A DNA stretch of 64,000 bases. Source: an uncultured Paracoccaceae bacterium (GTDB taxonomy: Bacteria > Pseudomonadota > Alphaproteobacteria > Rhodobacterales > Rhodobacteraceae). A program made the translations under genes and the position numbers. The stretch covers positions 2,480,001 through 2,544,000 of the forward strand of contig CANMWG010000001.1 in assembly GCA_947501555.1 (NCBI GenBank). The letters are read 5' to 3'. A model generated the notes under the pieces. The model was not told the origin of the DNA. It did not search any database and worked only from the letters and a program-made list of their open reading frames with translations. Of this stretch, positions 35,769-44,141 are shown in pieces; within the stretch, counting starts at the first letter, position 1; each line of letters starts with the position of its first letter.

Positions 35769-36622
35769 CAATCTTCCCTTTTCAACGCACTTTCGTGCCA
35801 ACGGAACAGGCACAGATGGCTAATGACGCTCATCAACCCAAAAATCGCGACCCCCATGATCGAAATCAGGATCAACGCGGCATAAAGCCTGCCAAAGTTG
35901 AACCGGTATGAGGCCTCAAGCAGGGTCGAGGCCAACCCAAGTCCGGTCCCTGCGCGGCCAATAACAAACTCGGCCACAACAGACCCGATCAGGGCCAAGC
36001 CGCCAGCAATCTTCAATCCCCCCAAAAAGAACGGCAAAGCCGATGGGGCAGACAGATAGCGCAGGGTCTGCCACTTGCTGGCCCCGTAAATCTTGAACAG
36101 ATCCTGCAAATTGTGGTCGGCGGATTTCAGGCCAATGGTCGTGTTCGACAGGATCGGAAAGAAGGCAACAATCCACGCACATAGCAAAGCTGCGACAAAC
36201 GCGCTTTCCACATAGATTTGCAGCAAGGGGGCAATCGCCACAACTGGGGTCACCTGCAAAATCACGGCATAAGGAAACATGGCGAGTTCGACCCATTTCG
36301 ATTGCGTGAAGGCGACTGCAATCAAAAGCCCGCCAATGACGGCGAAGATCAACGCAAGCAGTGTCAAACGTCCGGTAATCAGCATCGCGGGCCACAGCAA
36401 ACCCCAATCAGCAATCATGGTCTGCGCGATCAAAAGCGGGGATGGCAGGATATAATGCGGGACCTGTGCAATCGTGACATAGGCCTGCCAGCCACCGATT
36501 AGCAGGATCAGCACCAAGGATGGCAGCGTCCAACGGGCGATCTTGACGATCTGCTTCTGGCGGGCGCGACGCTCTTCCTCAGCATCAATCAACGGCTCGC
36601 TGGTGGGGTCGGTCACGCTCAT
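35768..36622 (-). CDS. ABC transporter permease (SsuC/ThiX-like)
   Basis: A 284-residue inner-membrane permease with about six TM helices. The EAA loop is in LPSALPFFLGGLKIAGGLALIGSVVAEF and precedes GRAGTGLGLA. The N-terminal 30 residues are charged and cytoplasmic. This type serves taurine, sulfonate, nitrate and pyrimidine-precursor importers. It is coupled to the ATPase gene (4-bp overlap) and the amidohydrolase. Confidence 0.92.
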   Translation of the reverse strand: MSVTDPTSEPLIDAEEERRARQKQIVKIARWTLPSLVLILLIGGWQAYVTIAQVPHYILPSPLLIAQTMIADWGLLWPAMLITGRLTLLALIFAVIGGLLIAVAFTQSKWVELAMFPYAVILQVTPVVAIAPLLQIYVESAFVAALLCAWIVAFFPILSNTTIGLKSADHNLQDLFKIYGASKWQTLRYLSAPSALPFFLGGLKIAGGLALIGSVVAEFVIGRAGTGLGLASTLLEASYRFNFGRLYAALILISIMGVAIFGLMSVISHLCLFRWHESALKRED

Positions 36623-37398
36623 GCGGCTTCTCCCATCGCGTGTTCTAGCATACGCGACGCCTCTTGGGCGGATGCAGCATATTCAGGGGATGTACGGAAC
36701 GCCTCGGTGCGGGGGTAAGGCGCATCAACGCTGACTTCACCAATGATCCGACCGGGACGTGCCGCCATGACAACAATCCGGTCCGACAAGAAGACCGACT
36801 CAAACACCGAATGGGTCACAAAGATCACGGTGCAACCAATCGCATCGCGCAAGGCAAGAAGGTCGTTGTTCAACCGATGCCGCGTGATTTCATCCAAGGC
36901 GGCAAAGGGTTCATCCATCAGTATCAACCGGGGTCGCGTGACCAAAGCACGGGCGATGGACACACGCATCTTCATGCCACCTGACAGTTCGCGCGGATAT
37001 GCGTTTTGAAAATCCGCTAGCCCCACCAGTTTGAGCGCCTCCAGCACTTCGTCTTTCACCGCGCTATAGGGCTTGCCACGCAGGCGAAAGGGCAACCAGA
37101 CATTGTCCTTCACTTGCGCCCAAGGCATCAGCGTGGGTTCCTGAAACACGATACCAAGGTCGCCATCGCCTTGGCCACCTTGCCAGTCGATCGTGCCAGC
37201 CGTCGGGGACATCAGGCCTGAAATCAAACGCAATGCAGTGGATTTTCCGCAGCCAGACGGACCCAGCAAAGATAGAAAATCGCCCTGATTGACCGTCAGG
37301 TCCAAGTCCCGCAACGCCACCACATTTCCACGAAAGGTCTTTTCGATATGTGACATGCGTAAAAGCTGCTCGCGCGCGCCAGTAGCTGCGATTTGCAT
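36619..37398 (-). CDS. ABC transporter ATP-binding protein (SsuB/ThiZ-like)
   Basis: A 259-residue ATPase: Walker A LLGPSGCGKST, Q-loop VFQEPTLMPW, signature ELSGGMKMRVSIARAL, Walker B LILMDEPFAALDE and H-loop FVTHSVFES. The start ATG at 37398 (MQIAATGAREQ) fits the gap to the binding-protein gene. It powers the importer with the permease at 35768-36622. Confidence 0.94.
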   Translation of the reverse strand: MQIAATGAREQLLRMSHIEKTFRGNVVALRDLDLTVNQGDFLSLLGPSGCGKSTALRLISGLMSPTAGTIDWQGGQGDGDLGIVFQEPTLMPWAQVKDNVWLPFRLRGKPYSAVKDEVLEALKLVGLADFQNAYPRELSGGMKMRVSIARALVTRPRLILMDEPFAALDEITRHRLNNDLLALRDAIGCTVIFVTHSVFESVFLSDRIVVMAARPGRIIGEVSVDAPYPRTEAFRTSPEYAASAQEASRMLEHAMGEAA

Positions 37399-37452
37399 TA
37401 TGTATTCCTCTTCAAAAACGGGGGCCAACCAAGTGCTGGCCCCCGCTTGATC

Positions 37453-38451
37453 TTAGTTCGCGAGTTCCATGCCAAGTCCGTTGCCCACAAACTCGGTTGT
37501 GTAGGCTGACTGATAATTCAGACCCGCGTCGATGACGCCCGCATCAACCATCTTGTTGTAGAAATCCTCGACCTTGGCATCAGTGATGACGCCAATGCCC
37601 AACTCTTCGGCTTCGCCAGACAGCACAATGCCGTTCTCCAACATCTTGGCGATGGCAAAATCGATCTTGTCATCGGTCATTTCAGGATTGTCGGTCTTGA
37701 TCAATTCGCGCGCAGCCGCGTTGTCGCCATAAAGGAAGTTGTACCACCCCAGGATCGACCCTTCGACAAAGCACTTCACTTCTTCGGGCTTTTCTTCAAT
37801 CGTCGCGGCCATGGTTTCAATGGTGGTGGCATAGGTGGAATATCCCGCATCCGCGATCAAGAAGACGTCGGGTTCAAACCCACCTTCCTTTTCGACCAGA
37901 TAGGGTTCGGATGACAAATAGCCCTGCATGCCGGTACTTGTATCAGCAAGGAATGGCGCCGGGTTGAATGTGTAGGGCGTGCGCTGTTCAGCGGTAAAGC
38001 CGAACTCAGCAATCATCCATTGATAAAAGGACTGGTATCCATTGTCGCCGATCAAAAGCTCCAGATTTTTGAGGTCTTCAAAGGTTTCCGCCTGCCCGGG
38101 GTGGGCCACAATCACCTGCGGATGCTTTTGGAAACTGGCCGCAACGGCCACCACAGGGATACCTTCTTTCACCGCATTAAAGGCCTGCAACAGATCACCG
38201 CCCATGTGATAGTCGATGCGCCCTGCCAGCAGCAGCGCGCGGTTGTTTACTTGCGGACCACCGGGCACGATCGTGACGCTCAAACCGCAGGCTTCATAGG
38301 TGCCATCGACAACGGATTGGTAAAAGCCACCGTGTTCGGCCTGTGCGACCCAGTTTGAGCCAAAGGTCACTTCGGTCAAATGGCCATCAGCAAAGGCACT
38401 GGTTCCTGCCAATGCGGCAGCAGCGGCGACATAAGTCAGATTGGATTTCAT
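37453..38451 (-). CDS. ABC transporter substrate-binding protein (NMT1/ThiY-like)
   Basis: A 332-residue periplasmic protein. A signal peptide (MKSNLTYVAAAAALAGTSAFA) is followed by an NMT1/SsuA-type two-lobed fold beginning TEVTFGSNWVAQAEHGGFYQSV, the pattern found in importers for thiamine pyrimidine precursors, riboflavin or hydantoin-like compounds. Ligand not known; the downstream deaminase-like and creatininase-like enzymes suggest a cyclic N-compound. It is the first gene of the eight-gene operon. Confidence 0.9.
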   Translation of the reverse strand: MKSNLTYVAAAAALAGTSAFADGHLTEVTFGSNWVAQAEHGGFYQSVVDGTYEACGLSVTIVPGGPQVNNRALLLAGRIDYHMGGDLLQAFNAVKEGIPVVAVAASFQKHPQVIVAHPGQAETFEDLKNLELLIGDNGYQSFYQWMIAEFGFTAEQRTPYTFNPAPFLADTSTGMQGYLSSEPYLVEKEGGFEPDVFLIADAGYSTYATTIETMAATIEEKPEEVKCFVEGSILGWYNFLYGDNAAARELIKTDNPEMTDDKIDFAIAKMLENGIVLSGEAEELGIGVITDAKVEDFYNKMVDAGVIDAGLNYQSAYTTEFVGNGLGMELAN

Positions 38452-38533
38452 TTCAGGTTCCTTCTTGCGTAGGATTTCGTTTCAGGTTTGCATTGAGACG
38501 GGCAACTGCCCGCTGTGAGTGTCGGAGTACAAA

Positions 38534-38917
38534 ATGATCAAGAGCCTCACCCCAAAAGAGATGGCCCCGCCATTTGCCAGATACGCCCATGGCGTTCTGA
38601 GTGATGGGGTTGTTCTGACATCTGGCCAACTTGCGCTGGCGGCGGACGGCACAATCCCGGATGGGGCCGAAGCACAGGCCGCCTTGATCTTTAGCAATAT
38701 CGATCTGATCCTGGCCGAGGCCGGGGCCTCGAAAGCCGGAACGCTCCGGGTGAACGCCTATGTGACGGACAGATCGCATATGGCCGGCTACATGGCCGCG
38801 CGCGACGCTTGGCTTGCGGATGTGCCTCATTTGCCTGCGTCGACCTTGATGATTGTCAGCGGTTTCACCCGACCAGAATTTGTTGTCGAGATTGAGGTTG
38901 CAGCCAAGCTGCTTTGA
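38534..38917 (+). CDS. RidA/YjgF-family protein
   Basis: A 127-residue Rid-family protein that typically hydrolyses reactive imine/enamine intermediates. It shows VLSDGVVLTSGQLALAADGTIP and the C-terminal half NAYVTDRSHMAGYMAARDAWLADVPHLPASTLMIVSGFTRPEFVVEIEVAA. The ATG at 38534 has GGAG ten bases upstream. Rid paralogues often accompany pyrimidine or amine catabolism, and here it diverges from the importer operon across 82 bp, so it probably belongs to that pathway. Confidence 0.9.
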   Translation: MIKSLTPKEMAPPFARYAHGVLSDGVVLTSGQLALAADGTIPDGAEAQAALIFSNIDLILAEAGASKAGTLRVNAYVTDRSHMAGYMAARDAWLADVPHLPASTLMIVSGFTRPEFVVEIEVAAKLL

Positions 38918-39582
38918 CACGCCAACTGGCGTCTTATGCGCGGGATTCCAATAGATCATGGCGTATAATTCGCCTCGATCGGATATTGGGTATTCTTGGT
39001 GCAGCGACGTGGGGCAGGTATGCCCAATGACCAAAGTACATTCTGAACAAGAGTATCCGTGTGCATATGCCCATCAGTGCCGCCAACAAGGCAGGCTTTA
39101 TCGCGATAAACTTGGCCCTTCAGTTCTTGCAACGTCTCGCCTCACTGGCAACTTCGCCAACAACGAGGTGTCGCCAGCTTGATGACCGTATGCAGATTTT
39201 GACGCGTTGCTAATTTTCGAGACTTCCACAGCAGAGAACGGCGACTTTTTGATGAAGATACTTGCAGCAACAGCTCTTTTGCTCAAAAATTGAACAATAA
39301 TCCGTTCGGCAGTCTTGGCTGATTTCATGAATCTTTGCCGGAATCTGTGCAAGCAATGTCGGCCTGACGCCACGGCCCACTTTGACAACTCCTTTTGGCA
39401 GAATTCCGCCTGTAGCTGAACAAACCAACGATGTAATACGTCTATTGATCTCGCCAAGCCTACTTTTCCGAAATGTCCCGCAGGCTGAACCTTCGTTATT
39501 TGAGGAATGGCGCTTGTCTGATCAGATGTTTAGGTTGACGGCATGAAGTCTGAAGATTGACTTGAAGAGGATCGTGAGAAGA
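38918..39582. other. Gene-poor stretch before the stator-like operon
   Basis: About 660 bp with only short, unlike-protein frames. Minus-strand words near 39090-39140 (ELKGQVYRDKACL) faintly recall the DKGY region of IS transposases, so a decayed insertion sequence is possible but not shown. The promoter of the downstream operon must lie in its last part. No RNA gene is recognised. Confidence 0.45.
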
Positions 39583-41082
39583 ATGTTTAAATCGATATCC
39601 GACCTGTTCAAGAACGATGCTTTCGTCCCCAGCTACAGCGTTTTTCCCGAAATCGATCAAGATCAGCTGTCGCGCGAACTTGACCTTGAAGCCAAGGGAA
39701 AACAACGTGGCGAGCGCGGGCAACCGCAAGCGGATGAAAAAACATTAGATCAAGTTGAGCTTGAAGCGGTGTCAAAGATCGATGCGCTGCGCCGAAGAGG
39801 GCTGGAAAATTTTGAGACCAACCGACAGGTTTACTCCGAACGTTTAAACCAGGTTGGCACGGCCCGAATGCAGGTCGAAACCGTTGCGGATGATACAAAG
39901 TCCCGCTTTCTGGAAGAAACCATTCGCTGGCGGTCACTGATGGTCGCCCCGCGCGAACGCGTCCAGGAAACTTATCATTGGCGCATTCGCTTTCGAGAAA
40001 TGCACAAGCTCGAACGACCTGCGAAAAAGGCGTCATCGCTGGTGAGCATAATCGGGCTTGGATTTGTGATGGTCATGCTGGAATCTGCGGGCAACGCTTA
40101 TCTGTTTGCGCAGAAAAATACACTTGGCCTGTTGGGCGGTCTGATGGCCGCTTTTCTGGTGTCCTTTGGTAACGTCGCGATCAGTACGCTGCTGGGCATG
40201 GCCACCCGCTACATCAACATCACGGGTGTCAGTCGGTTACTACTAAAGCTCGCAGGTGTTGGGTTTTTCTTGCTGTGGTTGGGGTTTGCAACCGGATATA
40301 ATCTGGGTGTTGCCCATTTCCGCGATGCGGTTGAGGCGGTCGGGGAATGGCGCGAAGCAGGGCAGATCGCGATCCAAACGCTCTTGGCGAACCCGATTGG
40401 GTTGCAGACAATGGAATCCTATATCCTGTTTCTTTTGGGTGCGTTCATCTCGATTATTTCGCTGCTCAAAGGGTATCATTCATCCGACCCCTACCCTGGG
40501 TACTCACGGGTTCATTCCGATCTGATCAAGGCGCGGGCCGACTATGTCGATCACTTGGACGAGGCCTTGGAAACACTATCTGATTATCGTGACGAGGCGG
40601 TCGAAACACTGCACACAGCATTGGATGAGGTGCAGCGCAATATCAGGGATTCAATTGATGCGCTTTATGGTCAACGCACATTAACATCGGCTGTCTCGGC
40701 CTTCCTTGGGCAATGCGACATCGCCGCGAATTATCTATTGACGGTCTACCGCGAAGCCAATCGCCGGGCACGCGGCAAAACCAACGCTGATGTACCCACG
40801 TATTTTTCGGAAACCTATCAGTTCAAGCCATTCAACCCACCTGAATTAGAGGCTGTCGATCGGGTGGAGGCTGAAAAACAGGTCCGTGAAATTGAGGTGT
40901 TGATCAGCAAGGTTATCAAGGAAATCTTCGAACTCTTCGAAAGTGCAGTGCAGGATCACTATGAGATCGACGAACTTGAAGGGGTTCACACAGACAGTGC
41001 GCGTATCTTGGCGAACAACAAGAAATCGCGGTCGAATGCAGGTGAACTGCAGGTCATCTCGCGCAAAGATGAAGCATCTTAA
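39583..41082 (+). CDS. Unknown four-TM membrane protein with coiled coils (stator-like operon, gene 1)
   Basis: A 499-residue protein with no family I can name. From the ATG at 39583 (GAGAAG just upstream): a charged N-terminal region with a helical, likely coiled-coil stretch (about 50-140), four TM helices (about 150-170, 180-206, 219-241, 277-296), the motif SSDPYPGYSRV right after the last helix, then a long helical cytoplasmic domain (about 310-480) rich in Asp/Glu and with repeats of heptad type (DHLDEALETLSDYRDEAVETLH). The stop overlaps the start of gene 2 by one base. Its position at the head of genes for a vWA-like and MotA/MotB-like proteins suggests it is a membrane partner of that complex. 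Confidence 0.8.
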   Translation: MFKSISDLFKNDAFVPSYSVFPEIDQDQLSRELDLEAKGKQRGERGQPQADEKTLDQVELEAVSKIDALRRRGLENFETNRQVYSERLNQVGTARMQVETVADDTKSRFLEETIRWRSLMVAPRERVQETYHWRIRFREMHKLERPAKKASSLVSIIGLGFVMVMLESAGNAYLFAQKNTLGLLGGLMAAFLVSFGNVAISTLLGMATRYINITGVSRLLLKLAGVGFFLLWLGFATGYNLGVAHFRDAVEAVGEWREAGQIAIQTLLANPIGLQTMESYILFLLGAFISIISLLKGYHSSDPYPGYSRVHSDLIKARADYVDHLDEALETLSDYRDEAVETLHTALDEVQRNIRDSIDALYGQRTLTSAVSAFLGQCDIAANYLLTVYREANRRARGKTNADVPTYFSETYQFKPFNPPELEAVDRVEAEKQVREIEVLISKVIKEIFELFESAVQDHYEIDELEGVHTDSARILANNKKSRSNAGELQVISRKDEAS

Positions 41083-41918
41083 TGGCGCGCCGCAAGCCAT
41101 CACGGTCCCGCCGTTCAAAAAGAAGCAACCGCAGGGGTGGCGGCAACGGCGAATGGGGTTGGTATCTGGCCATCGCTGTTTGCGTTGCCATTGCCGTTGG
41201 TGTGGCTATTGCATCGTCCAAACTGATCTCATCTAGTCAATTCGACGAGGCCACGCTGTGCCTTATGGGCAATCAGCACGACACAACGCTCATCCTTCTT
41301 GATGTGACGGACCCGGTGAACAGCACGCAGCAGGCCCGGCTTGAAGCACTCATTAACCGTGAAATCGCTTCGTCGCGGGTGGATACGATGTTGGCCGTCG
41401 GGATCGTCAGCGAAGACCCGGAAAATTGGGGCGAGATGTTCGCGAAATGCAAGCCCAAGTCAGGCGCCGAAGCGAACGCGATCTACGAAAATCCGCAATT
41501 CGTCATGGAACGCTACCAAGAGGAATTCATCGATAAGGTGGATGAAACGCTAGCAGCCGCCTTTGCCGGCGAGACCGAGAACCAGTCTCCGATCATGGAG
41601 GCCTTGCAGGCCCTGGTTGCCGATGTGCCGGACTTTAGCAACACGAATAGTGATCGGAAACTGATCATCGTATCGGACATGATCCAGAACAGTGAAACGC
41701 TCAGCTTCTATCGTGGCCAAGATTGGGGGTACTTTGTTGAGACGGGCGGCGACACGCGGCTCGCGCGAAACCTTACTGGTATCGATATTGAAATTATCCG
41801 CATAACGCGCGCCACCCCAAACCAACCAGATACGGCCATCGTCGATGGGTTCTGGACGCGTTATTTCGATATACAGGGCAGCAATGCCCCCGTTGTCCGC
41901 TCGCTTGGAGATTTGTGA
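41082..41918 (+). CDS. Membrane-anchored vWA-like protein (stator-like operon, gene 2)
   Basis: A 278-residue protein: a very basic N-terminus (RRKPSRSRRSKRSNRR), one TM helix (about 27-46), then an exported domain. That domain resembles a von Willebrand A fold: a first strand TTLILLDVTDPVN with an Asp/Thr set in the position of the metal site, and a later strand RKLIIVSDMIQNS. A canonical DxSxS is not present, so metal binding is uncertain. vWA domains mediate protein contacts. It starts on the stop of gene 1 and ends 9 bp before gene 3. Confidence 0.7.
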   Translation: MARRKPSRSRRSKRSNRRGGGNGEWGWYLAIAVCVAIAVGVAIASSKLISSSQFDEATLCLMGNQHDTTLILLDVTDPVNSTQQARLEALINREIASSRVDTMLAVGIVSEDPENWGEMFAKCKPKSGAEANAIYENPQFVMERYQEEFIDKVDETLAAAFAGETENQSPIMEALQALVADVPDFSNTNSDRKLIIVSDMIQNSETLSFYRGQDWGYFVETGGDTRLARNLTGIDIEIIRITRATPNQPDTAIVDGFWTRYFDIQGSNAPVVRSLGDL

Positions 41919-41927
41919 AGATACGCC

Positions 41928-43001
41928 ATGGAAAGACCTTATCAAAATCTTCACGATACCGACACCACAGGGACGGTGGCGCGCTATGCGTTCATCGTCG
42001 CGTTCATTTTTGGCGTCGGCGGGGGAACCTTACTCAAATCATTTGAGGTTCATGCGTTCGTGGCCTCTGCGTTTTCGGCGACGGTGCTTTTTGCTTACGC
42101 TTTGACGGCTTGGGCCAGTGGGCGGCTGCGGCTAGAGCCGGAAAACATTGGCGATAACTGCTACTATCTGGGTTTCTTGTTCACGCTCGCCAGCCTTGCC
42201 TTCACACTTTACCAGATGGCTGATCCGCGCCTGAATGACGGCAGTGCAGTCAATATTCCATCGGTTATTTCAGGCTTTGGGGTGGCCTTGTCATCGACCA
42301 TTGTCGGGGTCTTCCTGCGGGTCCTTCTGATGCAAATGCGCCCCGATTTCGTTGCAAAAGAGCGCGAAATCCGGGCCGATATGAACAAGTCGTTCACAGA
42401 GTTCAAAAAGAGCCTGTCGTTGACGTTGCGCCAGATGAAAGCCTTTTCCTCAGAATCTGTGCAGATGGCCGCCGAACGTGATGAACGTATCCGCGAAGAT
42501 ACCGAAGCCTTTGTCAAAAACCATCAGGCTGCGCTTTTATCGGCATCAAAGGAATTCACCCAAAGCCTGAACAGAAGTTTGACCGAAATGGCGGCCGCGA
42601 CACAACAGCAGGCCACCATAGCATTAGAACAAGCTGGAAAGAAATCGCTTGCGGCGATTGAAACATCCACCGCAAAATCGCTTGCAGCTATCGAGGACGC
42701 GCGCCGCGAAATCTTGCAAGCGAAATACGAATTGCTCAAGCACGAAGCCGACACGTTTGAAGCCTTCCAACAACGCCGCAAAAGCGTCGAAGTTTTATTG
42801 GATGCCGAACACAACAAGTTGGCCGTGAATGCGCAAGAGATGGAAAAATACATCGATGTGTCACAGCGGACTGCAGACACAATCAGCCAAGATCTGGTGG
42901 GTTCGCTCGAGCAAAAGCTGCTACCGGCACTGGATGCATTAATCGCGCGCCTTGATCGCCTCCCAGCTGAGCCAAAGTCGCTTGACGAGGAAAGCAACTG
43001 A
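41928..43001 (+). CDS. ZorA/MotA-like membrane protein with coiled-coil tail (stator-like operon, gene 3)
   Basis: A 357-residue protein with four predicted TM helices (about 18-36, 43-63, 79-97, 113-135) and then a long cytoplasmic, mainly coiled-coil tail (about 140-345). The last TM segment SVISGFGVALSSTIVGVFLRVLL has the small-residue pattern of the TM4 of MotA/TolQ/ExbB/ZorA proteins, and the tail recalls the ZorA tail. It would form the pentameric channel part of a stator with the single-TM protein of gene 4. Its stop overlaps the start of gene 4 by one base. The homology is by architecture, not by a firm motif. Confidence 0.7.
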   Translation: MERPYQNLHDTDTTGTVARYAFIVAFIFGVGGGTLLKSFEVHAFVASAFSATVLFAYALTAWASGRLRLEPENIGDNCYYLGFLFTLASLAFTLYQMADPRLNDGSAVNIPSVISGFGVALSSTIVGVFLRVLLMQMRPDFVAKEREIRADMNKSFTEFKKSLSLTLRQMKAFSSESVQMAAERDERIREDTEAFVKNHQAALLSASKEFTQSLNRSLTEMAAATQQQATIALEQAGKKSLAAIETSTAKSLAAIEDARREILQAKYELLKHEADTFEAFQQRRKSVEVLLDAEHNKLAVNAQEMEKYIDVSQRTADTISQDLVGSLEQKLLPALDALIARLDRLPAEPKSLDEESN

Positions 43002-44077
43002 TGGCGCCCGCGGTTTCGAATGCAGATCGCAGCTATCGACGCGGTGCCGTAATGGGCCTGACGATAGCCGAAGCCTTTATCCTGATCGCCTTTGCCTTGT
43101 TGTTGTTATTCGCTTTCTGGCAATGGGAAACCGAGCAAGAGAACACAACAGAAGTTGAGGCTTTCAAAGCGCTTCCGCCCGAAGATCAAGCGGCGATCAT
43201 TGCGGGGATGCAAGACGGTTCCATGGAGGCTTTCACGTCGCTTCGGCAAAGCGGGGTCGATTTTGATGCACCCGCCTCCGTTGCGGCACCCAGAGAGCAG
43301 TGGCGCTTTATCGACAAAGACGATCAACGCAGGCTTTTGGACGCCGTCATCTCGCTTCCCGAAGACATACAGCGCGATCTGGCAGATATGGTTGAGGCCA
43401 AAGAAATCATCCCGATCCTGCACCGTTTGTCACTGCTCGAAGATATCGTCAGCGCCGGGCAAGACATTGATATTGAGGATGTCCTTGCGGCAGATGCCAA
43501 GCTGGAACAGATCTCTGGACGGATCCAATCTGTTATCGCACAAGAGGCCGCACTTGTCCGGGCGCTGCGTTCCGACTTGGGTGAAGTGGTTGGAAACATC
43601 GGCGGTTACATTGATGAAAGCGGCTCAATCATTCTTCCAGACATCGTTCTTTTTGAACAAGGGCGGGCCAACATTACCCCGCAAATGGAAAATTTCTTAA
43701 GGCAGGCTTGCGCCCCTTGGCTGTCCACCCTTCGGGGGTCAGGGATCAATATCTCGGAAGTTAAGATTGAAGGGCACGCGTCATCAGAATGGCGGGCTGG
43801 TTCCAGTCTACGTCAGGGGTATTTGGGCAACCTGGATCTCAGCCAACAAAGGTCACAGACGGTCCTGCGATCGTGTCTGGAATTTGTAGAAGACACAGAA
43901 GTACTCGCATGGGCACAGCAACATCTGATTGCGGTTGGGTATTCGTCGGTGCGTCCGGTGATCCGCAACGGGCAAGAAGACCGCTCGGCCTCGCGCCGCG
44001 TGGTCTTTAGTGTTACCTCTGACCGGGATTTGCTGATTGATGCCATCGAAAACGACGCACGCGTCGCAACGGAGTGA
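43001..44077 (+). CDS. ZorB/MotB-like protein with OmpA-type peptidoglycan-binding domain (stator-like operon, gene 4)
   Basis: A 358-residue protein with a short cytoplasmic N-terminus, one TM helix (about 20-41, GLTIAEAFILIAFALLLLFAF), a helical periplasmic linker (about 45-200) and a C-terminal OmpA/MotB domain (about 205-345): IVLFEQGRANITPQMENFL, VKIEGHASSEW, LDLSQQRSQTVLRSCL, and NGQEDRSASRRVVF. MotB and ZorB share this plan. A glutamate (E24) sits near the cytoplasmic end of the TM helix, where MotB/ZorB carry the ion-binding Asp. The periplasmic linker is longer than in ZorB. It is the last gene of the operon; the P450 gene converges on it. Confidence 0.8.
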   Translation: MAPAVSNADRSYRRGAVMGLTIAEAFILIAFALLLLFAFWQWETEQENTTEVEAFKALPPEDQAAIIAGMQDGSMEAFTSLRQSGVDFDAPASVAAPREQWRFIDKDDQRRLLDAVISLPEDIQRDLADMVEAKEIIPILHRLSLLEDIVSAGQDIDIEDVLAADAKLEQISGRIQSVIAQEAALVRALRSDLGEVVGNIGGYIDESGSIILPDIVLFEQGRANITPQMENFLRQACAPWLSTLRGSGINISEVKIEGHASSEWRAGSSLRQGYLGNLDLSQQRSQTVLRSCLEFVEDTEVLAWAQQHLIAVGYSSVRPVIRNGQEDRSASRRVVFSVTSDRDLLIDAIENDARVATE

Positions 44078-44141
44078 CGAAGGCGTTATGCGGCGTGAAA
44101 GGGCGCGGGAAACCTTTGTCAGAATGTTACCTTGACCCGAT

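Noticed and set aside
38918-39500. Possible decayed transposase (minus-strand ELKGQVYRDKACL resembling an IS DKGY region)
   Set aside because: The similarity is short, needs frame changes and has no terminal inverted repeats in view, so it is not called as a mobile element.
39583-44077. Full Zorya defense system
   Set aside because: No helicase, nuclease or ZorC/D/E-like gene accompanies the ZorAB-like pair, so the name Zorya is not justified.
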